DNA of 16,958 nt from JASLCR01 sp036405515 (GCA_036405515.1 DASWXM010000019.1:1-16958); one strand, 5' to 3'. Shown: positions 7,483 through 15,117, numbered from the stretch's first letter. Numbers and translations are program-made. The notes: a model not told the origin generated them from the sequence alone.

Positions 7483-7488
7483 TATAGT
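7483..7488 (+). promoter_or_regulatory. Tentative -10 of the pilBC transcript
   Basis: TATAGT lies 14 nt before the pilB ATG. No good -35 is seen at normal spacing, and there is no Shine-Dalgarno between it and the start codon. If real, the leader is only about 7 nt. Confidence 0.35.
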
Positions 7489-7502
7489 AGAGCGTAAGCA
7501 CT

Positions 7503-9278
7503 ATGCGTATAGCTGACATCACCATGGAAAAGCTTCTTGTCGACAGCGGTAAGCTAACCGCTGGTCAGGTCGAGGAGCTCAAGACACAGGCCGCAAAATC
7601 GAGACGGCCTCTTCAAGATATCGCCGTACAGCAAGAACTAATCAATGAAGTAGAGCTCACAAAATTATACGCCGCTTATACCAGTATTCCGTTTATTGAG
7701 ATTAATCCGGACGATATACCGTCAGCAGTACTTGAGAAAATTCCTGAGCGTATTGCTCGTCAATACAATGCAGTACTCTTTAAGCTTGATGACGAGGGTG
7801 TATCCCACCTTGCAATGGATGACCCTGATGATGTGCAGGCGCTCAATTTCCTCCAGAAACAGATAGGTGACAACTTTAAGCTTTATATTGCCACTCATCA
7901 GAATATTTTGTCGTGTCTCGAAAATTATAGTGGAGACGTTAGCGAAAAGCTTGATGATGTTATTGACGTGCAGCGCGAGGACAGCTCAGCCGAAAGTGTT
8001 GACGAGGCAGATATCGCCGAAGATTCACCAATTGCAAAGACAATCAATCTGCTACTTGAATACGCTATCCGCTCAAGCGCAAGTGATATCCACATCGAAC
8101 CACGAGAAGACTTCGTCCAGATCCGATACCGTATCGATGGTGTACTGCGCGAAGTTAACCGTCTTCCAAAAAATGTGCTCAATGCTCTTATAAGTCGTAT
8201 CAAGATACTCTCAAACCTAAAGATCGACGAGCGACGCGTGCCCCAGGACGGACGCTTTAAAATCAAGCTAGCCGGACGTCAGTACGCCTTTCGTGTCTCG
8301 ACTCTTCCGATTAGTGATGGCGAGAAGATCGTCATGCGTATTCTTAACGAGTCAAACCAAGCCATCACCCTACAAGATCTTGGCTATTGGGGTAAATCAC
8401 TTGCAACTATCAACGATGCACTTACCGAATCGAATGGCATGATACTTGTGACCGGGCCGACCGGATCAGGTAAGTCAACCAGTCTTTTCTCTATTCTTAC
8501 AATGCTTAATACTCCGGACGTAAACATCTCAACAATTGAAGATCCAGTGGAATACAAGGTACCTGGTGTCAACCAGGTGCAGACAAATCCAAAAGCCGGA
8601 ATGACGTTTGCTTCTGGACTCCGTGCACTTTTGCGTCAAGATCCAAACATCATCATGGTTGGTGAGATTCGAGACGGTGAAACTGCCAACCTAGGTGTAC
8701 AGGCAGCCCTAACAGGCCACCTTGTATTCTCAACACTCCACACCAACGATGCAGCAACCTGTCTCCCTCGTCTCCTTGATATGGGCATCGAACCCTTTCT
8801 CATTGCCAGCACCGTACGGGCAGTAGTGGGACAACGACTCGTCCGTCGGCTCTGTATGACCTGTCGGGAAAGCTATACTGTAGATCAGACAGAGATGAAT
8901 GCTCTGCGAGAAACCTTCTCCCTTGATGATGCCGCTATCCTGAAGCTTCACGAGCTTGAAGAGCAGGCAAAGAGTGAGAAAATTGGTGACGATACGCCAA
9001 CTGCTATCACAAATAGTACGATTTCTACACTTTGGAGAGCTCATCCAGATGGATGCGATGATTGTCACAATACTGGATTCCGTGGCCGTATTGGTATTTA
9101 CGAGGTGCTTGGAAACTCTCTTGATGTTCAAAAATTAATAGTCGCCAACGCCACGAGTAATGACATTAAGATGCAAGCCGTTAAAGATGGAATGGTAGTT
9201 ATGCAGGTTGATGGTATCGTCAAAGCACTACGTGGACTCACAACCGTCGAAGAAGTTCTTAGGGCAACAAAGGAATAA
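7503..9278 (+). CDS. pilB: PilB, type IV pilus extension ATPase
   Basis: PilB/GspE hexamers hydrolyse ATP at the inner face of the membrane to add pilins to the fibre. The 591-residue protein has an N-terminal MshEN/GspE-N domain (about 1-150), an acidic linker (about 150-172) and the N2/ATPase core with DIHIEP (195-200), Walker A GPTGSGKST (318-326), Asp box STIEDPVEY (343-351), Walker B IIMVGEIRDGET (383-394) and His box GHLVFSTLHTN (405-415). The zinc-binding cysteines are present as CxxC pairs, C451/C454 and C518/C521, marking an extension ATPase rather than PilT. The start at 7503 lacks a ribosome binding site; an in-frame ATG at 7524 is an alternative. pilC follows after 3 nt, so the two are cotranscribed. 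Confidence 0.95.
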   Translation: MRIADITMEKLLVDSGKLTAGQVEELKTQAAKSRRPLQDIAVQQELINEVELTKLYAAYTSIPFIEINPDDIPSAVLEKIPERIARQYNAVLFKLDDEGVSHLAMDDPDDVQALNFLQKQIGDNFKLYIATHQNILSCLENYSGDVSEKLDDVIDVQREDSSAESVDEADIAEDSPIAKTINLLLEYAIRSSASDIHIEPREDFVQIRYRIDGVLREVNRLPKNVLNALISRIKILSNLKIDERRVPQDGRFKIKLAGRQYAFRVSTLPISDGEKIVMRILNESNQAITLQDLGYWGKSLATINDALTESNGMILVTGPTGSGKSTSLFSILTMLNTPDVNISTIEDPVEYKVPGVNQVQTNPKAGMTFASGLRALLRQDPNIIMVGEIRDGETANLGVQAALTGHLVFSTLHTNDAATCLPRLLDMGIEPFLIASTVRAVVGQRLVRRLCMTCRESYTVDQTEMNALRETFSLDDAAILKLHELEEQAKSEKIGDDTPTAITNSTISTLWRAHPDGCDDCHNTGFRGRIGIYEVLGNSLDVQKLIVANATSNDIKMQAVKDGMVVMQVDGIVKALRGLTTVEEVLRATKE

Positions 9279-9281
9279 CCC

Positions 9282-10496
9282 ATGACACTGTTTAGTTACC
9301 AAGCCACAAACAAAGACGGCAAGCATCTTTCTGGCCAAGTAGAAGCCACCGACCGAGGTGCCGCCTTACGGCTTCTTGTCGCTCAACAGTTACGTGTGTC
9401 CCTCATTAGGGAAAATAAAAAGAAACAGTCTCTCGGCGGTTTCTTTGGTAATCGAGTTAAATCCGACGATATAGTCATATTTACTCGTGAATTAAGCGCG
9501 ATGGTAAGCGCAGGAGTGCCTCTTCTGCGAGCACTCAATTCACTTCAACAGCATACGGAGAGCCAGGCGCTTAAGAAGATACTGGAAGCCGTATGTCACG
9601 AAGTTGAATCGGGAGCACCCTTGGCTGATGCACTAGAGAAACACCCTCAAACCTTTAGTAATGTCTACGTAAACATGGTTCGTGCCGGTGAAGCAGCAGG
9701 TATTCTTGACGAAATCTTGAAACGCCTCGCGATGCAGCAGGAAAAAAACGCCACAATGCGCAAAAAGATCAAGAGCGCCATGACCTATCCGATGGTACTT
9801 GTGTTTATTACTATTGCCGCATTCTTCGGGCTGATGCTTTTTGTCATTCCGCAGATTGGAAAAATCATTAAGGATCTTGGCGGTGAAGACGCTCAGCTCC
9901 CCGCATTAACCCAAGCTATGCTTGGTATCAGCGATATTATCGTACGATTCTGGTGGATCGTTTTACCACTGCTGGCATTTGGCGTATTTATGCTGCTGCG
10001 CTATATCCGCACGCCAAAAGGCCGATTTGTATTTCATAGCCTAGTCCTGAAATTACCCGGCATAAAGACGATTATTATGAAAGTTGCTATCGCCAGGTTT
10101 TCGCGAACATTCTCGGCACTAATAGGTGCTGGTGTTGCCGTACTGGAAGCACTTGATGTTACAGCGCACGCTGTCGGCAACTCGCTCTACGAGAAAGCAC
10201 TCCTTGATGCTGCCCAGGAGGTAAAGGAAGGTACGCCTCTGTCTACTATTATTGAAAAAAATAAGCTCTTTCCGGCTATTGTAGCGCAAATGCTTTCGGT
10301 AGGAGAAGAGACCGGTCAAACAGATACGGTACTGGTTAAGGTGGCAGACTTTTATGAAGAGGAGGTTGATGTTGCCATTGACGGCCTCAGTTCAATTATT
10401 GAGCCAGTTATGATCGTATTCATGGGTGGCATGGTTGGTGTGATCGCAGCTAGCGTCATGATGCCAATCGCCAACCTATCTAGCTCAATTAAGTAG
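9282..10496 (+). CDS. pilC: PilC, type IV pilus inner-membrane platform protein
   Basis: PilC/GspF is the polytopic platform that sits on PilB and transmits its motion to the growing pilus. The 404-residue length is typical. Two T2SSF domains are recognisable, about 65-190 and 270-395, each with the FTRELSAMVSAGVPLLRAL type of repeat; the second reads FSRTFSALIGAGVAVLEAL. Three membrane segments are seen, near 168-192, 222-246 and 370-398. The N-terminal FSYQATNKDGKHLSGQVEA strand is the usual family start. AAAGGA in the last codons of pilB gives 7 nt spacing to the ATG. It is followed by a 68-nt gap with a weak promoter before pilM. Confidence 0.95.
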   Translation: MTLFSYQATNKDGKHLSGQVEATDRGAALRLLVAQQLRVSLIRENKKKQSLGGFFGNRVKSDDIVIFTRELSAMVSAGVPLLRALNSLQQHTESQALKKILEAVCHEVESGAPLADALEKHPQTFSNVYVNMVRAGEAAGILDEILKRLAMQQEKNATMRKKIKSAMTYPMVLVFITIAAFFGLMLFVIPQIGKIIKDLGGEDAQLPALTQAMLGISDIIVRFWWIVLPLLAFGVFMLLRYIRTPKGRFVFHSLVLKLPGIKTIIMKVAIARFSRTFSALIGAGVAVLEALDVTAHAVGNSLYEKALLDAAQEVKEGTPLSTIIEKNKLFPAIVAQMLSVGEETGQTDTVLVKVADFYEEEVDVAIDGLSSIIEPVMIVFMGGMVGVIAASVMMPIANLSSSIK

Positions 10497-10529
10497 GCTG
10501 TTTTCCTTATAAAACCGCTTATGTTCGTG

Positions 10530-10535
10530 TATACT
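10530..10535 (+). promoter_or_regulatory. Tentative -10 of pilMNO
   Basis: TATACT at 10530-10535 in the gap between pilC and pilM, about 30 nt before the pilM GTG. The -35 region is poor, so this may only supplement read-through from pilB. Confidence 0.35.
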
Positions 10536-10555
10536 AGAGCAAAGAGAAGTGGGCA

Positions 10556-10561
10556 ATGTAA
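10556..10561 (+). other. Start-stop element (ATGTAA) just upstream of pilM
   Basis: An ATG immediately followed by TAA lies in the pilM frame, 3 nt before the pilM GTG. A purine-rich GAGAAG (10544-10549) is spaced 6 nt from this ATG but 15 nt from the GTG. Ribosomes may therefore load at the ATG and reinitiate at the GTG. This could also be chance. Confidence 0.25.
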
Positions 10562-10564
10562 TTC

Positions 10565-11617
10565 GTGGGAAAACTATACTATCAAGATAAGCCAATTATT
10601 GGTCTCGACATCAGTCAGACCGGTATTAAAGTCATGGCAATTAATGCCAAGAAGTGGCTTGTAACTGGCTATGGAACAATAGATTTGGACCCCGCAAAGG
10701 TCACCGCATCCCTCGAGAGTGATGACGATTATCTTGAGACAAGCCTTAGAACCCTACTTTCCAAAAACATCCTCGGTCATCTCCCGAGCACCCACACTGT
10801 CTTAAGCGTTCCAACAGGACGAACATTTACCCGGACCTTCCAAGCCCCACTTGAAGCCGAGAAGCACCTCAAAGATGCCATCAGCCTTGAGATCGACCAG
10901 TACATACCGCTCCCTGAAACCTCCCTCTATGTCGACCAGGAAATTACCGAGCGAGACAAAGAATCGATTACCGTCTCTATGAGCGCTGCTCCACGTAAAC
11001 TAATCGATCGACTTACCTCTATTACCGAAAATGCCGGCCTGGAAGTATGTGCGGTTGAGCCAAGCATCAGTGCAGTTGCCCGCGTACTAAGGAATACCGA
11101 AGAAGGCCATCTGCCAACGGTTATCGTCGACATTGGTCCCGCTAGCACCGATATCGCTGTGCTTGATGGATCAATCAAAGTAACAGGAAGTGTTGCTATC
11201 GGAGGTAATACCTTTACTCTCGATATTGCTAAAAAGTTAAAAATACCTCTAGAAAATGCTCACCAGCTTAAAGTACTCAATGGACTGAATGCAGGTGCAC
11301 GCCAACAAAAACTTCGCGGAGCCCTTACTCCAAGTCTTGAGCGTATTCTAAATGAAACCCGTAAAGTAATGCGCTACTATACTGAACGCCTCGAAAACAG
11401 TAAAAAACTTGAACAGGTCCTGATCGTTGGTGGCGGAAGTAATGTCCCTGGAGTAGGTGATTACTTTACCAATGCATTAGTCATGCCAGCCCGTGTCGCT
11501 AGTCCATGGCAGCGACTCAACTTTGGTAGTCTTGACGGACCAGCAAAGCAATTCCGCCCACGCTATATTACTGTAGCCGGCCTTGCTTCTGTTGACCCGC
11601 AGGAGGTATGGGAATGA
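10565..11617 (+). CDS. pilM: PilM, actin-like type IV pilus assembly protein
   Basis: PilM is a cytoplasmic FtsA/actin-like protein that binds the N-terminal INLLP peptide of PilN and links the alignment complex to the motor. The 350-residue protein has phosphate-1 GLDISQTGIKVM (13-24), SVPTGRTFTRTF (about 80-91), the PilM-typical AISLEIDQYIPLP (about 105-117), phosphate-2 VDIGPASTDIAVLDG (about 188-202) and adenosine-loop IVGGGSNVPG (about 290-299). A GTG start at 10565 is forced by an in-frame TAA at 10559-10561, and its ribosome binding site is weak or absent. Its TGA overlaps the preferred pilN ATG by four bases, so pilM, pilN and pilO form a coupled set. Confidence 0.93.
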   Translation: MGKLYYQDKPIIGLDISQTGIKVMAINAKKWLVTGYGTIDLDPAKVTASLESDDDYLETSLRTLLSKNILGHLPSTHTVLSVPTGRTFTRTFQAPLEAEKHLKDAISLEIDQYIPLPETSLYVDQEITERDKESITVSMSAAPRKLIDRLTSITENAGLEVCAVEPSISAVARVLRNTEEGHLPTVIVDIGPASTDIAVLDGSIKVTGSVAIGGNTFTLDIAKKLKIPLENAHQLKVLNGLNAGARQQKLRGALTPSLERILNETRKVMRYYTERLENSKKLEQVLIVGGGSNVPGVGDYFTNALVMPARVASPWQRLNFGSLDGPAKQFRPRYITVAGLASVDPQEVWE

Positions 11618-12165
11618 TCAACTTGCTTCCGTATGATCAGAAAAAGACACTTGCAGCTGCTCGCACAAATACAGTTTTGCTGCGCTACAACATCATACTG
11701 ATAGCTGCTGCCGGTTTCCTGGCTTTAGCAACGGGAATCGTTTACTTTTATCTCACAAATGTACAAGCTACAGCTGAAGCGAAAATACAAGAAAACCAGC
11801 AACGGGAGAGTTCCTACGCTCAGGTGAAGCAAGAAGCCACTGCATTTAAGAGCCAGCTTGACGATGCTAAAGCTATATTTGATGAGGAATTATCATACAG
11901 TACAGCACTGGTCCGTTTCGCCAACCTCTTTCCAAGAGGTGCCACAATCGGTCAAATGTCATTCAATAGCGATAGCTTCTCAAAACCTACAAACCTGACA
12001 GTACGACTGAGTAGCAGAGAAGCGGCCAAAAATCTTGAAAAGAATATGACAACCTCTCCTTATGTCACAGGATTCAAGGTTGACTCCTTCTCTTACGACA
12101 CATCCGGGGATGACGTAAATTGGAGTATTTCGTTTACTTTACTGAAGGACATAGCAAAGAAATGA
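11614..12165 (+). CDS. pilN: PilN, type IV pilus alignment subcomplex protein
   Basis: PilN is a bitopic inner-membrane protein that joins PilM in the cytoplasm to PilO in the periplasm-equivalent space. The 183 residues begin with MINLLPYDQKK, the PilM-binding motif. A membrane helix follows (about 25-48), then a coiled coil (about 50-92) and a small alpha/beta domain (about 95-178). I chose the ATG at 11614 because AGGAGG (11601-11606) is 7 nt away; the in-frame ATG at 11608 would leave 1 nt and put two residues ahead of the conserved motif. It overlaps the stop of pilM (ATGA) and its own TGA overlaps the pilO start. Confidence 0.92.
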   Translation: MINLLPYDQKKTLAAARTNTVLLRYNIILIAAAGFLALATGIVYFYLTNVQATAEAKIQENQQRESSYAQVKQEATAFKSQLDDAKAIFDEELSYSTALVRFANLFPRGATIGQMSFNSDSFSKPTNLTVRLSSREAAKNLEKNMTTSPYVTGFKVDSFSYDTSGDDVNWSISFTLLKDIAKK

Positions 12166-12851
12166 TTGTAAAAACACGAAGATTAAATGCTGTTGTACTC
12201 AGAATTATCCTGAGTATATCATTGCTTCTGGTTGTTGCTGTCGTGGTCGCCGGTTTCACATTTACGCATCAGATGCTCACAGAGTATGCTATTTCAGTCG
12301 GTAGAAAGAATATTGATGCCCAGTCCTCGGATAAAACACTGCAGGCTCTTACTCATACGGAGAAGCAGTTAGCTGATAATACAAAAATTCGTGATGATGC
12401 AAATAAATTGCGTCTCGATGATGAACATCCGGAGTTTGCCGTGCGCGATGTCCTCACGCGCATCGCTAAAGATAATAAAATCAGTATAAGTATTGCAAGT
12501 GGCAACTCGACCGATTCCACAAGCCAGTCTTCCTCTCAGACCCAGGCTCCTACTGCTGGCACTACAACCACACCAACCCCAGCAGCTACTTCAGCAGGAA
12601 AGACATTCAAACTCGCTGTGAGCGTAAAGCCAAATAACGCCGATAGTTTCAACAGAGATACCTACAAGGATTTTTTGCAGTTCTTACGCGATCTTGAGCA
12701 GAGTCTCCCTAAAATAAAAATCAACGGGGTTGAAGTCAGTGGCGGAGGCGAAAGCTCAAGCGGCTCAACTGGCAACGGGCAAACATTGCCCTCATCAGGA
12801 GGTAATAGCGTCTCTATAGGATCCATTAATCTCGAGATATACATTAAATAA
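12162..12851 (+). CDS. pilO: PilO-like type IV pilus alignment protein with low-complexity insertions
   Basis: Position after pilN and architecture identify this as PilO-like: a short cytoplasmic N-terminus, one membrane helix (about 12-35), a helical stretch (about 50-84), and a C-terminal domain with the PilO-type pattern YKDFLQFLRDLEQSLPKI (168-185) ending in a beta strand, INLEIYIK. The 229-residue form starts at ATG 12162, which overlaps the pilN TGA; an in-frame ATG at 12120 would add 14 residues inside pilN and is less likely. Two insertions are unusual: a Ser/Thr/Pro/Gln-rich stretch (about 114-147) and a Gly/Ser-rich stretch (about 194-217). These suggest flexible or surface-exposed, perhaps glycosylated, linkers. 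Sequence similarity to classical PilO is weak. Confidence 0.75.
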   Translation: MIVKTRRLNAVVLRIILSISLLLVVAVVVAGFTFTHQMLTEYAISVGRKNIDAQSSDKTLQALTHTEKQLADNTKIRDDANKLRLDDEHPEFAVRDVLTRIAKDNKISISIASGNSTDSTSQSSSQTQAPTAGTTTTPTPAATSAGKTFKLAVSVKPNNADSFNRDTYKDFLQFLRDLEQSLPKIKINGVEVSGGGESSSGSTGNGQTLPSSGGNSVSIGSINLEIYIK

Positions 12852-12861
12852 GGAAGATACG

Positions 12862-13143
12862 ATGAATAATTCTATTTCAAACACATCACTATCGGGACTA
12901 AGTACAGTTCTTAGTCGAGTCTTCCATCGATTCGGCTTTATTGCACTCTTCTTGATTGTTGCAACCGGACTTATGATAAGCGTCCTGCTGCTGGTTGGCG
13001 TGATCGCTAAGACCGATAACCCTGGAGATTACGCACCAGACACCAGTGCAACGACATTCGACCAAGCAACAATGGATAAAATCGAAGGTCTTTCACAAAA
13101 AAGCACAGTTGATACAGGTGGTCGTCTACTGCCCTTCTGGTAA
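12862..13143 (+). CDS. Small one-TM protein in the pilus operon
   Basis: I do not recognise this 93-residue protein. It has a Ser-rich N-terminus, one long membrane helix (about 24-49, FIALFLIVATGLMISVLLLVG inside it) and a polar C-terminal tail of about 44 residues, TDNPGDYAPDTSATTF onward, presumably outside the membrane. AGGAAG (12851-12856) is 5 nt before the ATG and only 10 nt separate it from pilO, so it is cotranscribed with the pilus genes. In proteobacterial clusters pilP, a lipoprotein, follows pilO; this protein has no lipobox and is not PilP by sequence, though it occupies the same place. A structural accessory of the PilMNO complex is a guess from context. Confidence 0.7.
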   Translation: MNNSISNTSLSGLSTVLSRVFHRFGFIALFLIVATGLMISVLLLVGVIAKTDNPGDYAPDTSATTFDQATMDKIEGLSQKSTVDTGGRLLPFW

Positions 13144-13154
13144 TCAAACTAGAT

Positions 13155-13163
13155 TGCTATAAT
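13155..13163 (+). promoter_or_regulatory. Extended -10 promoter of the PRC-barrel gene
   Basis: TGCTATAAT (13155-13163) is a perfect extended -10. A weak TTCTGG lies 17 nt further upstream (13135-13140), overlapping the stop region of the preceding gene. The -10 ends 6 nt before the ATG at 13170, with no Shine-Dalgarno, so the mRNA should be leaderless. Confidence 0.6.
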
Positions 13164-13169
13164 ATATTT

Positions 13170-13754
13170 ATGCTTATTGCAGCAAATAGACTAGAGAACG
13201 TACCTGTCATGAGCTTGCAGACTGGTGGTCAGCTGGCTCGCGCTAAGGCGCCAGTCATTGATCCTCGCAATCTAATGATTATTGCCTATGAGCTCGAAGG
13301 TCCCTCTCTTGACACACACCCCTCTTTCCTTCTCATCCAAGACGTAAGGGAATTAAGCAATCTGGGCCTGATTGTAGATAGTAGCGACGAATTTATTGGC
13401 GCCGATGATGTAATTAAACTTAAAGAAGTATATGAATTCCATTTTTCACTCATTGGCAAGCAAGTCTTCGATCAGAATAAACATAAATTGGGCAAGGTTA
13501 CCTCCTACTCCATTGAACCGGAAAGCTTTACCGTTAAGCAGCTCAACGTTAAGCGACCGCTTCTTAAGAGCTTCAATGATACAGAATTACTTATCGACCG
13601 TACACAGATCACCGAGATTACAGACGATCGAATCACAATTTCACATGATGAACGTGAACCATCTCCAGCTAAGCGCGCAGCCAAAGCTTATACGAACCCT
13701 TTTCGCGGTCAAACACCACAGCCAGAAGCCATTAATCGTCAAGATCAGCGCTAA
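13170..13754 (+). CDS. PRC-barrel domain protein
   Basis: The 194-residue protein appears to carry two PRC-barrel-like units, the small beta-barrel fold found in RimM and photosynthetic reaction centre H subunits. The first (about 15-75) includes GQLARAKAPVIDPRNLMIIAY and the second (about 92-150) includes GKQVFDQNKHKLGKVTSYSI. In both, the Gly-x-x-(V/I) plus D-x-x-x pattern is typical of the fold. The C-terminus (about 160-194) is polar and probably disordered. There is no signal peptide or membrane helix, so it should be cytoplasmic. PRC-barrels are protein- or RNA-binding modules without enzymatic activity; the specific role here is unknown. It follows the pilus operon but has its own leaderless promoter. 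Its 3' end overlaps convergent recX by 23 bp. Confidence 0.75.
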   Translation: MLIAANRLENVPVMSLQTGGQLARAKAPVIDPRNLMIIAYELEGPSLDTHPSFLLIQDVRELSNLGLIVDSSDEFIGADDVIKLKEVYEFHFSLIGKQVFDQNKHKLGKVTSYSIEPESFTVKQLNVKRPLLKSFNDTELLIDRTQITEITDDRITISHDEREPSPAKRAAKAYTNPFRGQTPQPEAINRQDQR

Positions 13755-14388
13755 GCGCTTGCTTGATGTCATCATAGCTGAAGCCCTGACGAGCCAAGTA
13801 CGCGATCAGTTTCTGCTCATCGGCATATTTATTTCGCTTTTTTTCAATAATCTTCACAAGCTCATCGCTGTCATGACGCTCAGAGTCCGCCAGTGCTGCC
13901 TCAATGACAGCACTCTGCACGCCTTTCTGTGATAATTCGCTGGCCAGTTTACGCCGTGAACTGCCTTTCCGCATATTGCGGTTTTCCACCCACCAGCGAG
14001 CAAACTTCCCGTCATCAATATATCCGCGCTCGTCCAGCCTGCCAAAGACACGGTCAGCCAACTCTTTACTGACGCCTTCGCGCTCTTTTATCTCGCCGGT
14101 TTTTCTACTTTTATACTTGGTTGCCATGGTCTTTTTCCATAAATAGTCCCGAATCTCACGCGCACTGTGCGGTCTGAGCAGTGTATACTCCAATGCCCTG
14201 GCATACAATTTACCAAACTGACTCTCAGTCTCCAGCTCAGCAAGCTCCTCGTCGGAGTATTCATTGCCGATTTTTATCCCAAGATCCGTAACTTGCAAGA
14301 TATCGAGTGAAAATCGGTACTTTCCATCAACCGAGACATTGACGCGATCAGGATTGCGTATCGCTTGCGAGATATTAGTAATCTTCAT
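13732..14388 (-). CDS. recX: RecX, RecA regulatory protein
   Basis: RecX binds RecA filaments and usually caps or inhibits them. The 218-residue protein has the helical RecX repeats: RALEYTLLRPHSAREIRDYL (about 63-83), the hallmark RVFGRLDERGYIDDGKFARWWVE (about 112-134), RRKLASELSQKGV (about 144-156), and a C-terminal unit, KLIAYLARQGFSYDDIKQAL (about 192-211). An N-terminal beta-rich extension (about 1-40, VSVDGKYRFSLD) is common in many RecX proteins. It is the last gene of the recA operon, starting inside the previous gene (14-nt overlap) without a clear ribosome binding site, so translation is probably coupled. Its stop lies within the end of the convergent PRC-barrel gene. Confidence 0.92.
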   Translation of the reverse strand: MKITNISQAIRNPDRVNVSVDGKYRFSLDILQVTDLGIKIGNEYSDEELAELETESQFGKLYARALEYTLLRPHSAREIRDYLWKKTMATKYKSRKTGEIKEREGVSKELADRVFGRLDERGYIDDGKFARWWVENRNMRKGSSRRKLASELSQKGVQSAVIEAALADSERHDSDELVKIIEKKRNKYADEQKLIAYLARQGFSYDDIKQALSADLDD

Positions 14389-14746
14389 CGGTTGCTTCGG
14401 CTACACCCCGTTCCGTAAATGTAACCATCAAAGGGCGCGAAGGTATTGTCACAGAGCCAAGATAAGTCGACCCATCCGGAGTCGCGCGTGGAAAAGTGAC
14501 AGAACCAGCGCGCATCTCTCTATCTTGTTTTTGACGCAGCAAGGCTTCGCGCAAAGCATCGCACGCGAGAGAATTAACTTCATCCAATCCAATATGCGTC
14601 ATGAACTCCTGCTTACTTTGTCTTTTTGAGTTATATGTACGCTGTTGACGAACAGACTCCACCCACCAACGAGCGATTTTCTCACGTCGATTTAGCGGAA
14701 TAACATTTATCCACGACACCGTCTCACCTAAGGTAGTCTCCGTCAT
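14375..14746 (-). CDS. Unknown protein between MazG-like gene and recX
   Basis: I do not recognise this 123-residue protein. The N-terminal half is basic and helical, with REKIARWWVESVRQQRTY at about 21-38; the C-terminal half looks beta-rich (SVTFPRATPDGSTYLGSV and MVTF). There is no membrane segment. The KIARWWVE stretch resembles KFARWWVE in the adjacent RecX, both at protein and DNA level, which may mean a RecX-like helical unit. The ATG shares one base with the MazG-like stop (TAATG), and GAAGGA (14760-14755 on the minus strand) is 8 nt upstream. Its end overlaps recX by 14 nt. Being locked between two genes of the recA operon argues that it is real and perhaps acts in recombination, but no function is assigned. 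Confidence 0.7.
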   Translation of the reverse strand: MTETTLGETVSWINVIPLNRREKIARWWVESVRQQRTYNSKRQSKQEFMTHIGLDEVNSLACDALREALLRQKQDREMRAGSVTFPRATPDGSTYLGSVTIPSRPLMVTFTERGVAEATDEDY

Positions 14747-15111
14747 TACCGCAATCCTTCTGCTATAGTCTCAACATTATGCCAAACACGCTTGCGGTTT
14801 TTTGTCTCTTTTTCAATCACAGCATCCGCAAGGTTGATTCCGAGCTTATTACATAAACTCAGTAGCAATAGCTGAACATCAGCTAGCTCATGAGAAAGCT
14901 CGCTTTGCACTGAGTCACTTGCCATCTTGACATTATGAAGTGGACGCAATGCTTTTGCCACTTCACCAATCTCCTCGACGAGCAACATGAAAGAGTCTTG
15001 GATTGTTTCGTCCGAGAACCCACGCTCCTCACCTGTTTTCTTCACATAGGCCTGAAGTTTTTTCAACGTATCTGCGGCAAGAAGGTCGTTATGAGTTGTG
15101 GAGTTACCCAT
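14746..15111 (-). CDS. MazG-like nucleotide pyrophosphohydrolase
   Basis: This is an all-alpha NTP pyrophosphatase of the MazG/dUTPase-2 superfamily, which hydrolyses (d)NTPs to monophosphates and pyrophosphate, often as pool sanitation. The metal-binding pattern is visible: EEIGE (46-50) and ELSHELADVQ (71-80), where E46, E47, E50 and the E75/D78 pair fit the usual ExxE and ExxD coordination. At 121 residues it is a single-domain form, about half of E. coli MazG, and its exact substrate cannot be read from sequence. The start is 6 nt after the recA stop, with GAGGAAGAG in the last recA codons serving as ribosome binding site. Cotranscription with recA suggests nucleotide-pool cleaning during DNA repair, an inference. 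Confidence 0.88.
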   Translation of the reverse strand: MGNSTTHNDLLAADTLKKLQAYVKKTGEERGFSDETIQDSFMLLVEEIGEVAKALRPLHNVKMASDSVQSELSHELADVQLLLLSLCNKLGINLADAVIEKETKNRKRVWHNVETIAEGLR

Positions 15112-15117
15112 AGCAGG

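Noticed and set aside
8730..9131. A 133-codon minus-strand open frame
   Set aside because: It lies entirely within pilB, including its His box and zinc-binding region, and shows no recognisable domain.
11608..11613. Upstream ATG for pilN at 11608
   Set aside because: It is only 1 nt from AGGAGG and puts two residues ahead of the conserved MINLLP; the ATG at 11614 has 7-nt spacing and overlaps the pilM stop.
12120..12161. Upstream ATG for pilO at 12120
   Set aside because: It adds 14 non-conserved residues inside pilN; ATG 12162 forms the typical ATGA coupling and begins just before the membrane helix.
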